From contig JAHDGK010000001.1 of NCBI GenBank assembly GCA_020627685.1, positions 76,084-140,083 on the forward strand: 64,000 bases of DNA, read 5' to 3'. Numbering within the stretch: the first letter of the stretch is position 1; the number at the start of each line of letters is the position of its first letter. Below, piece after piece: positions 34,142 through 42,581 of this stretch. The position numbers were made by a program, and so were the translations under genes. The notes beneath the pieces were generated by a model, which was not told the origin of the DNA, did not search any database, and saw nothing but the letters and a program-made list of their open reading frames with translations. This DNA is from Granulosicoccus sp. (lineage in GTDB: Bacteria > Pseudomonadota > Gammaproteobacteria > Granulosicoccales > Granulosicoccaceae).

Positions 34142-35100
34142 GACCTGGCTCTCTGTTGGTATGCCAGAACGCATAAGCAAGTCAACAATATGTACAATGG
34201 CCAATGTCGTAAATCGTGCCGAAGTATGACCGGAGGTGCATTCACTTCACTACGCTCCAGTGTGTCAATGGTGACGTAAATATCTTGTAAATCATCGTAG
34301 GTTTTTGCACGAAAAAACTCACCTGATGATTCCTGAGCTACCGCGATGAGTGTGTCTTCATCTAAATCTGCTGATTGTGCGACTGCGAAGCCGCTAAGTT
34401 CTTTATCCTCACTGCCCATGGCAATGGTATGAATTCTTATGCCCATCGATTTTGCAAAGCTTGCCGCGCTTTCAGGTTCAACGGAACCGGCGTTATTGGT
34501 TCCGTCGGAGAGTAAAACAATCGCCTTTTGGGTTGATGGGTCTGAAGAAAGTGTTTGTATGGAAAGGCCAATAGCATCCCCTATCGCCGTAGATCTACCT
34601 GCCATGCCAATGCCTGCGCTATCGAGAATGCTGCTGACCGCGTTGAGGTCGAATGTAAGCGGCGATGCGATGAAAGCCTGCTTGCCATAGAGAACCAAGC
34701 TGATTCTGTCGCCTTGGCGTTTGTTAATAAACTCAGAAGCCACTCGTTTAACCACAGAAAGCCTGTCAAGTGTTTCGCCGTTAAGCGTAAAGTCTTTACG
34801 TTCCATACTGCCCGAGACATCAACGACGAGTGATATGGCACGTCCACTGACAGGTTGGACGACAGTATCACCGGGGTGCCAGGGTTGTGCTAAAGCCACG
34901 AGTAATGAGATCCACGATACCCACAATAGTACCCATCGAATATCAATAATTCTGTTGTGGCTTGTACTTACCTCATTTAACGCTTCACCTAATGCAGTAG
35001 GTATGCGAATGCCGATGTCGGTTGGGCTGGAACGCAAGAGGTTGGCCAATACAGGTAGTGGCAGTAGTAGAAGTGCCCATGGCCAATCAACGTTTATCAT
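34138..35100 (-). CDS. VWA domain membrane protein (BatA-like)
   Basis: 320 residues with an N-terminal helix (WPWALLLLPLPVLANLL), a second helix (WVLLWVSWISLLVALAQPW), a VWA domain with intact MIDAS DVSGSMERKD and a later VLLSDGTNNAG, and a C-terminal helix. It matches BatA/MxaC-type proteins. The ATG overlaps the DUF4381 stop (ATGA). Both VWA proteins retain the metal-ion site, so both can bind ligands via divalent cation. Confidence 0.9.
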   Translation of the reverse strand: MINVDWPWALLLLPLPVLANLLRSSPTDIGIRIPTALGEALNEVSTSHNRIIDIRWVLLWVSWISLLVALAQPWHPGDTVVQPVSGRAISLVVDVSGSMERKDFTLNGETLDRLSVVKRVASEFINKRQGDRISLVLYGKQAFIASPLTFDLNAVSSILDSAGIGMAGRSTAIGDAIGLSIQTLSSDPSTQKAIVLLSDGTNNAGSVEPESAASFAKSMGIRIHTIAMGSEDKELSGFAVAQSADLDEDTLIAVAQESSGEFFRAKTYDDLQDIYVTIDTLERSEVNAPPVILRHDLRHWPLYILLTCLCVLAYQQRARS

Positions 35101-35579
35101 TGAGCGCTTAAGTTCTGATTAGAACGATTGGGAAGTTTTTTGATGAGTTTGGCGATCTTGTCGCAGAGCGATAGATACGCGTCCGGTTGTAGACTGTTGT
35201 TACGATAAAGCTCACTGCCGAAGATTCTTCCTTGATCCGTTGAAAACCATTCGGTTGAAAAGTGCTGGTCTAGTTTTGCAAGCCATGCATCTCCGTGTAG
35301 CTCATTTCCATCATCCATTCTATGCAGCATTAACTGTCTAAGTGCCTTTGCAAGTTTCAGTGTTCCTGGCTGTGCGTCAAGCTTGCGCGCTTGCATAACG
35401 ATTTGAAGTGCTTCTCGTCGCCATCCTTCTTTGCGCCTTTTCCATCTAAGATAAAGCACTAAAACAATCAACAATACAAGGCAAAGGTTTGCAGCAATAA
35501 GTCCTATCGATGTTGAGGCAGGAGCCAGTGGCTCTTGAATATCTTTTAACGAATTGAGTAAGGCCTCTGTATCACTCAT
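35097..35579 (-). CDS. DUF4381 membrane protein
   Basis: 160 residues with one membrane helix (GLIAANLCLVLLIVLVLYLRW) preceded by a short periplasmic stretch with LKDIQEPLAP and followed by a cytosolic helical part. DUF4381 proteins are regular members of MoxR-DUF58-VWA operons and occupy the place of MxaA in methylotroph mxa clusters. It overlaps the genes on both sides by 4 bp. No activity is known. Confidence 0.85.
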   Translation of the reverse strand: MSDTEALLNSLKDIQEPLAPASTSIGLIAANLCLVLLIVLVLYLRWKRRKEGWRREALQIVMQARKLDAQPGTLKLAKALRQLMLHRMDDGNELHGDAWLAKLDQHFSTEWFSTDQGRIFGSELYRNNSLQPDAYLSLCDKIAKLIKKLPNRSNQNLSAQ

Positions 35580-36619
35580 GGCAGAAAACCATGATGGCGC
35601 AGTGAGCTGACTACCTGATTGTTACCTTCATGAGCGCCAACTATGCTCATCATTGATTCTTCTAGGAGAATCTGACGTTGTCGTTTCATCGCTAATAAGG
35701 TTTCTATTACCCGCTCGCTATCTCTCTTTCCGAGAAGTGCCAGCCGCGTAGTCTTTGAGCGATTCGGCTGGATAGAGGTGTTGTCAGGATCTTTATAGCC
35801 GTAGCGTCCAACCGGTAGTCCAGTATTGATGAGCTCGTCGTCAACAGTAATAGCGATTTGATTGCCGCGCATCGATAACAAATAAAGGTGTTTTTTGAAT
35901 TGTCTGCCACAACGGTTGAAAGGACTGAGCCAGAAAATGTTTTTAGATTTCTCTGTTCGTTGTAGTAACCACTCTGCTACCTGGTCAAGGTTGACACCTG
36001 TTTGTGGCGCGTCTTGTTCTGATGGAGGTAATGGAATAATCGAGTCGCTTACTGCATCGTTTAAAAGTTCGTCTGATGTATCTGCGTGTTTGAGATCAGT
36101 GTCACTAAGGCTTAGCTGTGTCTCTTTATAAGCACGGGCGATAAGCGCACAGCTGTCTATTGCAGACTGGTGACTGGTACCGGATTTGCCAAGGCGAATA
36201 CCCTCATCGGTTGCAATGAGTATTTGCGCTTTGCAACCGCCATCGGCGGCCTGCCATAGAAGTCGAGCAGCGAGACGTCCAACTCTCACTGCTTGCAACT
36301 GAGTGCTACCCGCAAACATAGCGTCTCTAAAGTCAACAATTAAAGTGATTTGAAATTCGCGTTCTTCGCGATATAGCCTTGTGTGTATCGAGTTTGTACG
36401 AGCGCTGGCTTTCCAGTCAATATGGCGAATGTCGTCACCGGCGCTATAGTGTCGAAGGTCGTCGAAATCTGTGCCTTGACCGCGTCGAGTACCGCGAAAA
36501 GGTCCTAGCCATAGTCCGCGTCCGGTAGGTTGCCGAGTCGATCCTGTTTTGATGGAGTGGCGCTCGTTGAGTAACGTTTCTACAGTTAGGTTAACGGATT
36601 CATGATCGTGTGCATTCAT
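35576..36619 (-). CDS. DUF58 domain protein (MxaS/YeaD-like)
   Basis: 347 residues, soluble. The DUF58 signature is GDDIRHIDWKASART with the preceding FRGTRRGQGTDFDDLRHYSAG. The C-terminal half is VWA-like with a degenerate metal site. In mxa operons the homologous MxaS accompanies the MoxR ATPase MxaR. It lies 8 bp after moxR and overlaps the DUF4381 gene by 4 bp. Confidence 0.9.
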   Translation of the reverse strand: MNAHDHESVNLTVETLLNERHSIKTGSTRQPTGRGLWLGPFRGTRRGQGTDFDDLRHYSAGDDIRHIDWKASARTNSIHTRLYREEREFQITLIVDFRDAMFAGSTQLQAVRVGRLAARLLWQAADGGCKAQILIATDEGIRLGKSGTSHQSAIDSCALIARAYKETQLSLSDTDLKHADTSDELLNDAVSDSIIPLPPSEQDAPQTGVNLDQVAEWLLQRTEKSKNIFWLSPFNRCGRQFKKHLYLLSMRGNQIAITVDDELINTGLPVGRYGYKDPDNTSIQPNRSKTTRLALLGKRDSERVIETLLAMKRQRQILLEESMMSIVGAHEGNNQVVSSLRHHGFLP

Positions 36620-36627
36620 CGTCTGAA

Positions 36628-37617
36628 CTACACGCGAGGGGTCGCCCTAATAATGTCCTGAATGATAGAACGATTGGTCAGGCCTTTCGCTCGTGCTTTG
36701 TAGTCTAGAGAAATTCTCCCGCACAAAATCTCAGGCGCTAAGGAGGCAATGTCGTTTGGGTCTACGTGATCACGTCCATCTAGCCAGGCTGCAGCCTGAG
36801 CGGCGATTGCGATATTGATTGATGCTCTGGGGCTGGCGGGTTGTGAAATATTTTCTGTGTGAATTCCGCCGGCACCATAGCCACGGGTCGCACCCACAAT
36901 TCTAACGATGTAGTCGCGAACCGCCTCGGAGAGAAATACACCAGCAACTTCTTGTCGCGCAGCAATGACGGTGTTTTTATCGCAGGTCTGGGCAGAGAAG
37001 GTTTTGTCCTCGTCGCCGGATTGCTCACTGAGTACCTGATCGAGTATTTGTCTTTCGTGTTCGACATTGGGTAGTTCGATGTTGACAAAAAACATGAAGC
37101 GATCAAGCTGCGCCTCTGGCAAGGGGTAGGTACCTTCATGTTCTATAGGGTTCTGAGTTGCCGCCACTAAAAAGGGTTCGTCAAGTTTTCGAGTGATGCC
37201 ACCCGTTGAAATCTGATGTTCCCCCATGGCTTCGAGTAACGCGCTCTGCACTTTAGGTGGAGCTCTGTTTACCTCATCAACTAAAATAATGTTATTGAAC
37301 AGTGGCCCAGGAAGAAAGGTAAATTCGCCGCTTTGTTGCTGGTATATATCTGTCCCGGTTATATCAGCGGGTAGTAAATCCGGCGTTGCCTGTATACGGA
37401 CAAAGCTGACGTCAAGTGCTTGCGAGAAAAGTTTTATAGTCCGCGTCTTTGCCACACCTGGAGGACCTTCTATCAGTATATGACCCTTCGAAAGCAAAGC
37501 GATTAGCAGCCTGTCAACCAGTGGCTCTAGTCCGACAAGATGTTTGAGTAAACCATTTTTGGCCGATAGGAATTGCTCGCGAGCAGATGATGTTTTCTGT
37601 GCGTCTATTTCGCTCAT
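36628..37617 (-). CDS. MoxR-family AAA+ ATPase
   Basis: 329 residues. Walker A is EGPPGVAKTRT, Walker B IILVDEVNRAPP, sensor 1 VAATQNPIEHEGTYPLPEAQ and the arginine-finger region DRFMF. MoxR ATPases act as chaperones that assemble or load metal cofactors, named after methanol dehydrogenase maturation in Paracoccus. The start codon shares a base with the stop of the upstream CXXCW gene (TAATG), a sign of tight translational coupling. Confidence 0.95.
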   Translation of the reverse strand: MSEIDAQKTSSAREQFLSAKNGLLKHLVGLEPLVDRLLIALLSKGHILIEGPPGVAKTRTIKLFSQALDVSFVRIQATPDLLPADITGTDIYQQQSGEFTFLPGPLFNNIILVDEVNRAPPKVQSALLEAMGEHQISTGGITRKLDEPFLVAATQNPIEHEGTYPLPEAQLDRFMFFVNIELPNVEHERQILDQVLSEQSGDEDKTFSAQTCDKNTVIAARQEVAGVFLSEAVRDYIVRIVGATRGYGAGGIHTENISQPASPRASINIAIAAQAAAWLDGRDHVDPNDIASLAPEILCGRISLDYKARAKGLTNRSIIQDIIRATPRV

Positions 37618-38687
37618 TATGGCCGTATGATTATTGAAGGGTAAAGCCTGTTCTTGGCGCCTTCGTCTATAAATTCCATTAAGTCTATGGGGTGACTATA
37701 GGGTTCTGGAGGGTTAGCCAGTACGTTTAAATCACCTTGTAGTAAATTCCCGGACAGCGTGCCATCTGCATTCATAGAGAGCTTGTAGTAAACGCCGTTC
37801 CAAGCATCAATGCCGAATGACTTTGGCGATTTCCAGATAAACAAAAGTTGGTATTCCAACTCCGTTAAATCATCTTCTGTGATGGTTTTCTTCAATTCAT
37901 ACGGGTAGGGGAGGTAGCAGAACCACTCCGCTGATCCTGTCAGACACCGAAAGGGTCGCATGGAGAGAAACTGATCTTCGAAACCGGCGCTGTCAATGTC
38001 TACATCGACACCATAAGCTCCGCCTTCCTGGCCGGAAAAAACCACTGTGCCTATATTAAATTCCTCACCTTTTTGATCTATCAGGTAGATGCTGGCTGAG
38101 TCAGGAAAGCCTGGGCCCGGTGTGGTGTCATCCAGAAAATTCACGGGCTGCACAGCTTGCAATTCAAATCCAGCCTCAAGCCAGCCATCTGTGCCCAGTG
38201 GATACCAATGCACGGCCGTGTAGCCCCATTCAATGGCTCGTCTGGATGCGTTCCAGCTCTGCCAGCAATCGGCGGTGCAGTAGAACGCCACCTTGCGGCT
38301 AAGCTCTCCCTCAGTCAGTCTGGCAAGGTTCCGTTTGAAATAATCTTCCGCTTCCGCGTCCAATGTGCCCCTCCCGACTTCGGGAAGCCAGACTCCGCCT
38401 GGAATAGTCGAACGTTTTTCGTTTGTCACCCAGAAACCATCGAGGGGATCAGGGCCTAAGCCTTTGGGGGGGTAGACATCAATAAAAACGATATCGCCTG
38501 CGCCATGCATTTGTGCTGCACTTTCGTTGCTAAGCGTAACGCCTCCAGGTACATCAGCAGGTACGGGGGCCCGGTATCGCTCCATTCTCAAACCGGTTTC
38601 CGGATCGACGGCGTAGCCTTCCAGAGCATGAGCGAGGCCTGCAAGGCCAAAAAGTAAGAGAGCAGCGAGTACGTTTTTAACAAACAT
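37617..38687 (-). CDS. PQQ-dependent catabolism-associated CXXCW-type rhodanese-like protein
   Basis: 356 residues with a signal peptide from the ATG at 38687 (MFVKNVLAALLLFGLAGLAHA). The rhodanese-like domain has IVFIDVYPPKGL and FYCTADCWQSWNASRRAIEWG, then VHWYPLGTDGW, as in the TIGR03865 group that accompanies quinoprotein alcohol dehydrogenases. Here the motif reads C-x3-C-W. About 170 further residues form an extra C-terminal domain with FRCLTGSAEWFCYLPYP that resembles nothing I can name. It leads the operon and is coupled to moxR by a one-base overlap. Confidence 0.85.
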   Translation of the reverse strand: MFVKNVLAALLLFGLAGLAHALEGYAVDPETGLRMERYRAPVPADVPGGVTLSNESAAQMHGAGDIVFIDVYPPKGLGPDPLDGFWVTNEKRSTIPGGVWLPEVGRGTLDAEAEDYFKRNLARLTEGELSRKVAFYCTADCWQSWNASRRAIEWGYTAVHWYPLGTDGWLEAGFELQAVQPVNFLDDTTPGPGFPDSASIYLIDQKGEEFNIGTVVFSGQEGGAYGVDVDIDSAGFEDQFLSMRPFRCLTGSAEWFCYLPYPYELKKTITEDDLTELEYQLLFIWKSPKSFGIDAWNGVYYKLSMNADGTLSGNLLQGDLNVLANPPEPYSHPIDLMEFIDEGAKNRLYPSIIIRP

Positions 38688-38809
38688 ATTTATAAGTATG
38701 CCTTTTGTGCCAAAGAAACGCTGTGGTACCAAAGTGCAAGCTAGGCCCATGATGGATAAAAATCGCATTATGTGTACACTGAAACGAGTCTTGGGAGGTG
38801 GAAATTAAT

Positions 38810-39796
38810 ATGTTTGTTCGATTACGTCGTTTTCTAAAAGTTGCAGGTGTTGTATCCGCACTGTCCCTGTTGAGCACCAATACCTTTGCCAGTGAACCTG
38901 TCGTGCGGGTTGGCGTACTGAAGTTCGGTACGGTCAACTGGGAGCTGAAGTCCATGAAGCATCACGGCTTGGACAAGGCAAACGGTTTTTCTCTGGAAAT
39001 TGTCCCGTTTGCCGGTGGTGACGCAACTCGCATTGCGTTGATGGGTGGAGAGGTTGACATTATCGTCTCCGATTGGCTTTGGGTATCACGTCAGCGATCA
39101 GAGGGGCGAGACTTTACCTTTTCACCGTACAGTTCCTCTGTGGGCGCCATCATGGTTCCAGGTGGAAGCGATTTGAAAAATTTAGGTGAGCTTCGCGGTA
39201 AGAAAATTGGTGTGGCTGGCGGGCCGTTGGATAAAAGCTGGTTGTTGCTACAGGGTATGGCCAAACAAGATTTTGATATGGACTTGGCTGGTGAAAACGA
39301 AATCGTTTTTGGTGCGCCTCCTTTGTTGGCAGAAAAAGCTCGTGATGGAGAGCTAGACGCCGTATTGAACTACTGGCATTTTTGCGCAAGGTTGGAGTCA
39401 GTCGGGTTTACTCGCTTGGTCAGTGCAGAAGATGCAGCCAACGCGCTGGGTTCCACCGGGCCTGTATCAGCCATTGGCTATGTTTTTGATGAAGCGTGGG
39501 CTGAAAATGGCTTGGCAGCGGCTTTTGTTAATGCCTCAAACGCGACCAAAGAAATTATGGGTACTTCCGATGAGGAATGGACCCGCTTGTCTGAAAGTGG
39601 TGCCATCAAAGATAATCCTGCAGCTTTGCAAGTCCTTCGGGACAGATTCCGAGAAGGCATTCCAGCAAGGGCTTTTGAAGATGAAGTCGCAGATGCAGCT
39701 GTCATCTATGGACTACTCAGTGACTTAGGTGGGAAAAAGCTAGTGGGTAATTCCCAAACCATGGCTGAGGGTACTTACTGGGTGGGTGCGCAGTAA
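38810..39796 (+). CDS. NitT/TauT-type ABC transporter substrate-binding protein
   Basis: 328 residues with a signal peptide (LKVAGVVSALSLLSTNTFAS). The type II periplasmic binding fold is indicated by VVRVGVLKFGTVNWELKSM, IALMGGEVDIIVSDW and LRGKKIGVAGGPLDKSWLL, as in SsuA/TauA/NMT1 proteins. GGAGGTGG precedes the ATG at 38810. The substrate is not readable. It starts 122 bp from the divergent CXXCW gene, with which it probably shares a regulatory region, suggesting membership in the quinoprotein regulon. Confidence 0.85.
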   Translation: MFVRLRRFLKVAGVVSALSLLSTNTFASEPVVRVGVLKFGTVNWELKSMKHHGLDKANGFSLEIVPFAGGDATRIALMGGEVDIIVSDWLWVSRQRSEGRDFTFSPYSSSVGAIMVPGGSDLKNLGELRGKKIGVAGGPLDKSWLLLQGMAKQDFDMDLAGENEIVFGAPPLLAEKARDGELDAVLNYWHFCARLESVGFTRLVSAEDAANALGSTGPVSAIGYVFDEAWAENGLAAAFVNASNATKEIMGTSDEEWTRLSESGAIKDNPAALQVLRDRFREGIPARAFEDEVADAAVIYGLLSDLGGKKLVGNSQTMAEGTYWVGAQ

Positions 39797-39849
39797 ATCG
39801 ATACGTGCATTAATGGCTGAACGCATCTTGTACTCAATAAAATCTTAAG

Positions 39850-40611
39850 ATGCGTTCTCGCCTACAAAAGATAGGATTGGTGGGTGCATCGCTAACCACG
39901 TTTGTTCTGTTATGGGCGCTGCTGGCTAATCATCTCAACGACAACGCACTACCACCTCCGATCGACGTGTGGAATTCGTTGTTAGTTGAGTATCGCTCGG
40001 GTGAATTGTTTCATCATTTAGGGATGACGTTGCTACGGGTGTTGGCGGCATTCATTGTGGCCATGGCTGTGGGCTCCGCTATTGGAATCTGGTTGGGCAT
40101 GCACAAGCTGTCCAACCGAATTCTCGACCCGTGGCTAATACTCTTGCTCAACATACCCGCGTTGGTCATCATCGTGCTGAGCTACATCTGGTTTGGTTTG
40201 AACGAAGCTGCGGCTGTGGGTGCGGTGGCGCTTAACAAAATTCCTAATGTAGTTATCACACTACGTGAGGGTGCGCGTTCTCTGAACCCAGAATATTCAG
40301 AAATGGCCCAGGTCTATCGATTTGGTTTTATAAAACGACTTAGGCACGTCGTTATTCCACAGCTTCAACCCTTCTTTGCTGCCGCCACGCGATCCGGAAT
40401 TTCCCTGATCTGGAAAATAGTATTAATTGTCGAATTGCTTGGGCGATCCAACGGCGTGGGTTTTCAAATTCACCTCTATTTTCAGTTGTTCGATGTTGCC
40501 ACCATCCTTGCGTATACCTTAGCCTTTGTCGCAGTGATGTTGTTTGTTGAGTATTGTCTGCTGCAACCACTGGATAATCATTCCAATCGCTGGCGTGCCT
40601 CTCATGAGTGA
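39850..40611 (+). CDS. NitT/TauT-type ABC transporter permease
   Basis: 253 residues with about six membrane helices and the binding-protein-dependent (EAA-loop) motif EYSEMAQVYRFGFIKRLRHV. It resembles SsuC/TauC permeases. The stop overlaps the ATG of the ATPase gene. Spacing of 53 bp from the binding protein suggests a three-gene operon. Confidence 0.9.
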   Translation: MRSRLQKIGLVGASLTTFVLLWALLANHLNDNALPPPIDVWNSLLVEYRSGELFHHLGMTLLRVLAAFIVAMAVGSAIGIWLGMHKLSNRILDPWLILLLNIPALVIIVLSYIWFGLNEAAAVGAVALNKIPNVVITLREGARSLNPEYSEMAQVYRFGFIKRLRHVVIPQLQPFFAAATRSGISLIWKIVLIVELLGRSNGVGFQIHLYFQLFDVATILAYTLAFVAVMLFVEYCLLQPLDNHSNRWRASHE

Positions 40612-41323
40612 AAACGCGCTGGTTGTCGATGTCCGTGATCACATTTTTAAAATGGGCCGTGGTGAGCAGTTAAAAGCCATCGAGCATGTCAATTTTTCAC
40701 TGCCAGCTAATTCTTTCACGTGTATTGTCGGACCATCCGGTTGCGGGAAAACGACTGTCCTGCGATTAATTCTGGGATTGGATAAGCACAATAATGGGCG
40801 TGTTGAATTACTAAGGGACGGCCCTGTCTCAGCGGTGTTTCAGGAGCCCAGATTATTACCTTGGCGGACGGTTGAGCAAAATATTCGCTTGGTTCTTCCA
40901 CCTTCGCGGCAACAGGAATCCCTAGACGATCTGTTTGAAGTATTAGGTTTGGCGGAATTGCGCGGCTTTTACCCCAATCAGTTGTCATTGGGTTTGGCAA
41001 GGCGGGTGTCGCTTGCCCGGGCTTTTGTTCTGGAGCCTCAGTTGTTAATCCTTGACGAGCCCTTTGTGTCGCTGGATGCTTCAACCGCTGAGCGTTTGCG
41101 CGAGCTCTTGTTGACGCTATGGCAGGCGCGTCCCACTACCGTGCTCATGGTTACCCACGATATTGCCGAGGCAGCCGCACTTGCAGATACCGTATTGGTG
41201 TTCACTCCAAGACCTTCCCGAGTAGTGGGTGTTGTAGATATTGATACACCCCGTGAATCAAGAAACACCGCTGTTATCGGTGATATTCAACAACAAATTT
41301 CAGCATTGTCGGTGACTGGTTAG
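40604..41323 (+). CDS. NitT/TauT-type ABC transporter ATPase
   Basis: 239 residues. Walker A is GPSGCGKTT, the Q-loop lies in VFQEPRLLPWRT, the signature is degenerate (LSLGLARRVSLARAF instead of LSGGQ), Walker B is LLILDEPFVSLD and the switch His is in VTHDIAEAA. It resembles SsuB/TauB. The ATG at 40604 overlaps the permease stop (8 bases), favouring translational coupling over the longer upstream reading. Confidence 0.9.
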   Translation: MSENALVVDVRDHIFKMGRGEQLKAIEHVNFSLPANSFTCIVGPSGCGKTTVLRLILGLDKHNNGRVELLRDGPVSAVFQEPRLLPWRTVEQNIRLVLPPSRQQESLDDLFEVLGLAELRGFYPNQLSLGLARRVSLARAFVLEPQLLILDEPFVSLDASTAERLRELLLTLWQARPTTVLMVTHDIAEAAALADTVLVFTPRPSRVVGVVDIDTPRESRNTAVIGDIQQQISALSVTG

Positions 41324-41388
41324 CATTCTGGCTGCAAGGTATAGTGTGTAGGCGATTTTGATCGCTTTCGATTAACTGGGAAGCCACC

Positions 41389-42567
41389 GTGACAGAACTT
41401 GCCCCGCTTGATGAAGAGATTACGCTTGAACAGCTTAATCTGGATCCGTACCCCATCTATCAACGCTTGCGTAAAGAATCTCCCGTGCTGCGTGTGAAAG
41501 CAACTGGGCGAACGATGCTAACAAAGGCGTCAGATACCGAATATGTCAAAGGCAATCCTGCGTTATTCAGTTCAGATGATCCAAACACCCCTATGCAAAG
41601 GGCTTTCTGGGCGCAAACGCTGATGCGCAAAGACGGTAACGATCACCGCCGCGAACGCATGGCCATGGCGGGAGCCTTTAAGCCTGCTGTAATTGAAAAC
41701 GATTGGGTGCCTCAGTATCAAAAAATTGCTGAAGAGTACGTCAGTCGTTTACCCAAAGGCGAAGTTGTCGATCTATTTCCCGCTTTGTCTGGCCCCTATG
41801 CTGCAAGAGGCCTCGCAGTTTTGTTGGGCATGGAGGAGGCAAGCGATGAACAGATGCAACGTTGGAGTCAGGCGCTCATAGAAGGTGCCGGTAATTTTGG
41901 CTGGCGCGATGAACCATTTGAACGTTCTGATAAAGCGAATGAAGAAGTCCATGCTCTATTGGATAGCTTGCAGGCCAGGCATAAAGCTGAGCCAAACAAC
42001 TCTGCATTTGCGCTGATGATTAATGCAGACAATCCGATCGAAACAAAACAGATTTACGCAAATATAAAAATAGCAATCGGCGGTGGTATTAATGAGCCGA
42101 GAGATGCGATCAACACTGTGGTTTATGGCTTGTTGACCCACCCGGATCAGCTTAGTGAAGTAAAGCGCAACGGTGATTGGGCAAAAGCGTTTGAAGAAGG
42201 TATTCGATGGGTGGCACCTATACAGGTATCTTCACGACTTGTTAAAGAAGATACTGAAATACGCGGTTGTCTGATACCCGCAGGCGATACCGTCATGACA
42301 ATACAGGCAAGTGCTTGTCGCGATGAAGAGCTGTACGAGGACGGTGAAAACTTTCATGTGTACCGAGACAAATGTCGTCATCAGGCGTTTGGTAATGGGC
42401 CGCATATGTGCCAGGGAAACAGAGTAGCCAGACAGGCTGTTGGAGAAATAATGTTGCCCTTGTTATTCGATAGATTCCCGAATTTATCCATACCTGATGA
42501 GTCTAAAGTGATTTGGCGCGGATTCGGTTTTCGCGGTCCTGTCCAAATCCCGGTCTTGCTCAAGTAA
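41389..42567 (+). CDS. Cytochrome P450 with atypical I-helix, in pca operon
   Basis: 392 residues, soluble bacterial P450 starting at GTG. The heme loop is FGNGPHMCQGNRVAR with axial Cys341; the K-helix ExxR is EGIR. The I-helix reads IGGGINEPRDAIN (about 230-242) instead of the usual (A/G)GxD/ET, so the acid-Thr pair is missing. P450s of the aromatic O-demethylase kind also deviate here. It is 14 bp before pcaI, so oxidation or demethylation of an aromatic substrate feeding the 3-oxoadipate pathway is likely. No ferredoxin or reductase gene is adjacent. Confidence 0.88.
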   Translation: MTELAPLDEEITLEQLNLDPYPIYQRLRKESPVLRVKATGRTMLTKASDTEYVKGNPALFSSDDPNTPMQRAFWAQTLMRKDGNDHRRERMAMAGAFKPAVIENDWVPQYQKIAEEYVSRLPKGEVVDLFPALSGPYAARGLAVLLGMEEASDEQMQRWSQALIEGAGNFGWRDEPFERSDKANEEVHALLDSLQARHKAEPNNSAFALMINADNPIETKQIYANIKIAIGGGINEPRDAINTVVYGLLTHPDQLSEVKRNGDWAKAFEEGIRWVAPIQVSSRLVKEDTEIRGCLIPAGDTVMTIQASACRDEELYEDGENFHVYRDKCRHQAFGNGPHMCQGNRVARQAVGEIMLPLLFDRFPNLSIPDESKVIWRGFGFRGPVQIPVLLK

Positions 42568-42581
42568 CAAGCTGATTTTTT

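Noticed and set aside
30847-37617. Plain aerotolerance (Bat) operon
   Set aside because: Kept as an alternative, but translational coupling to a PQQ-associated gene makes a quinoprotein role more likely.
38810-41323. Nitrate or taurine importer (nrt/tau)
   Set aside because: No nitrate or taurine metabolism genes nearby and no ligand signature that I can identify.
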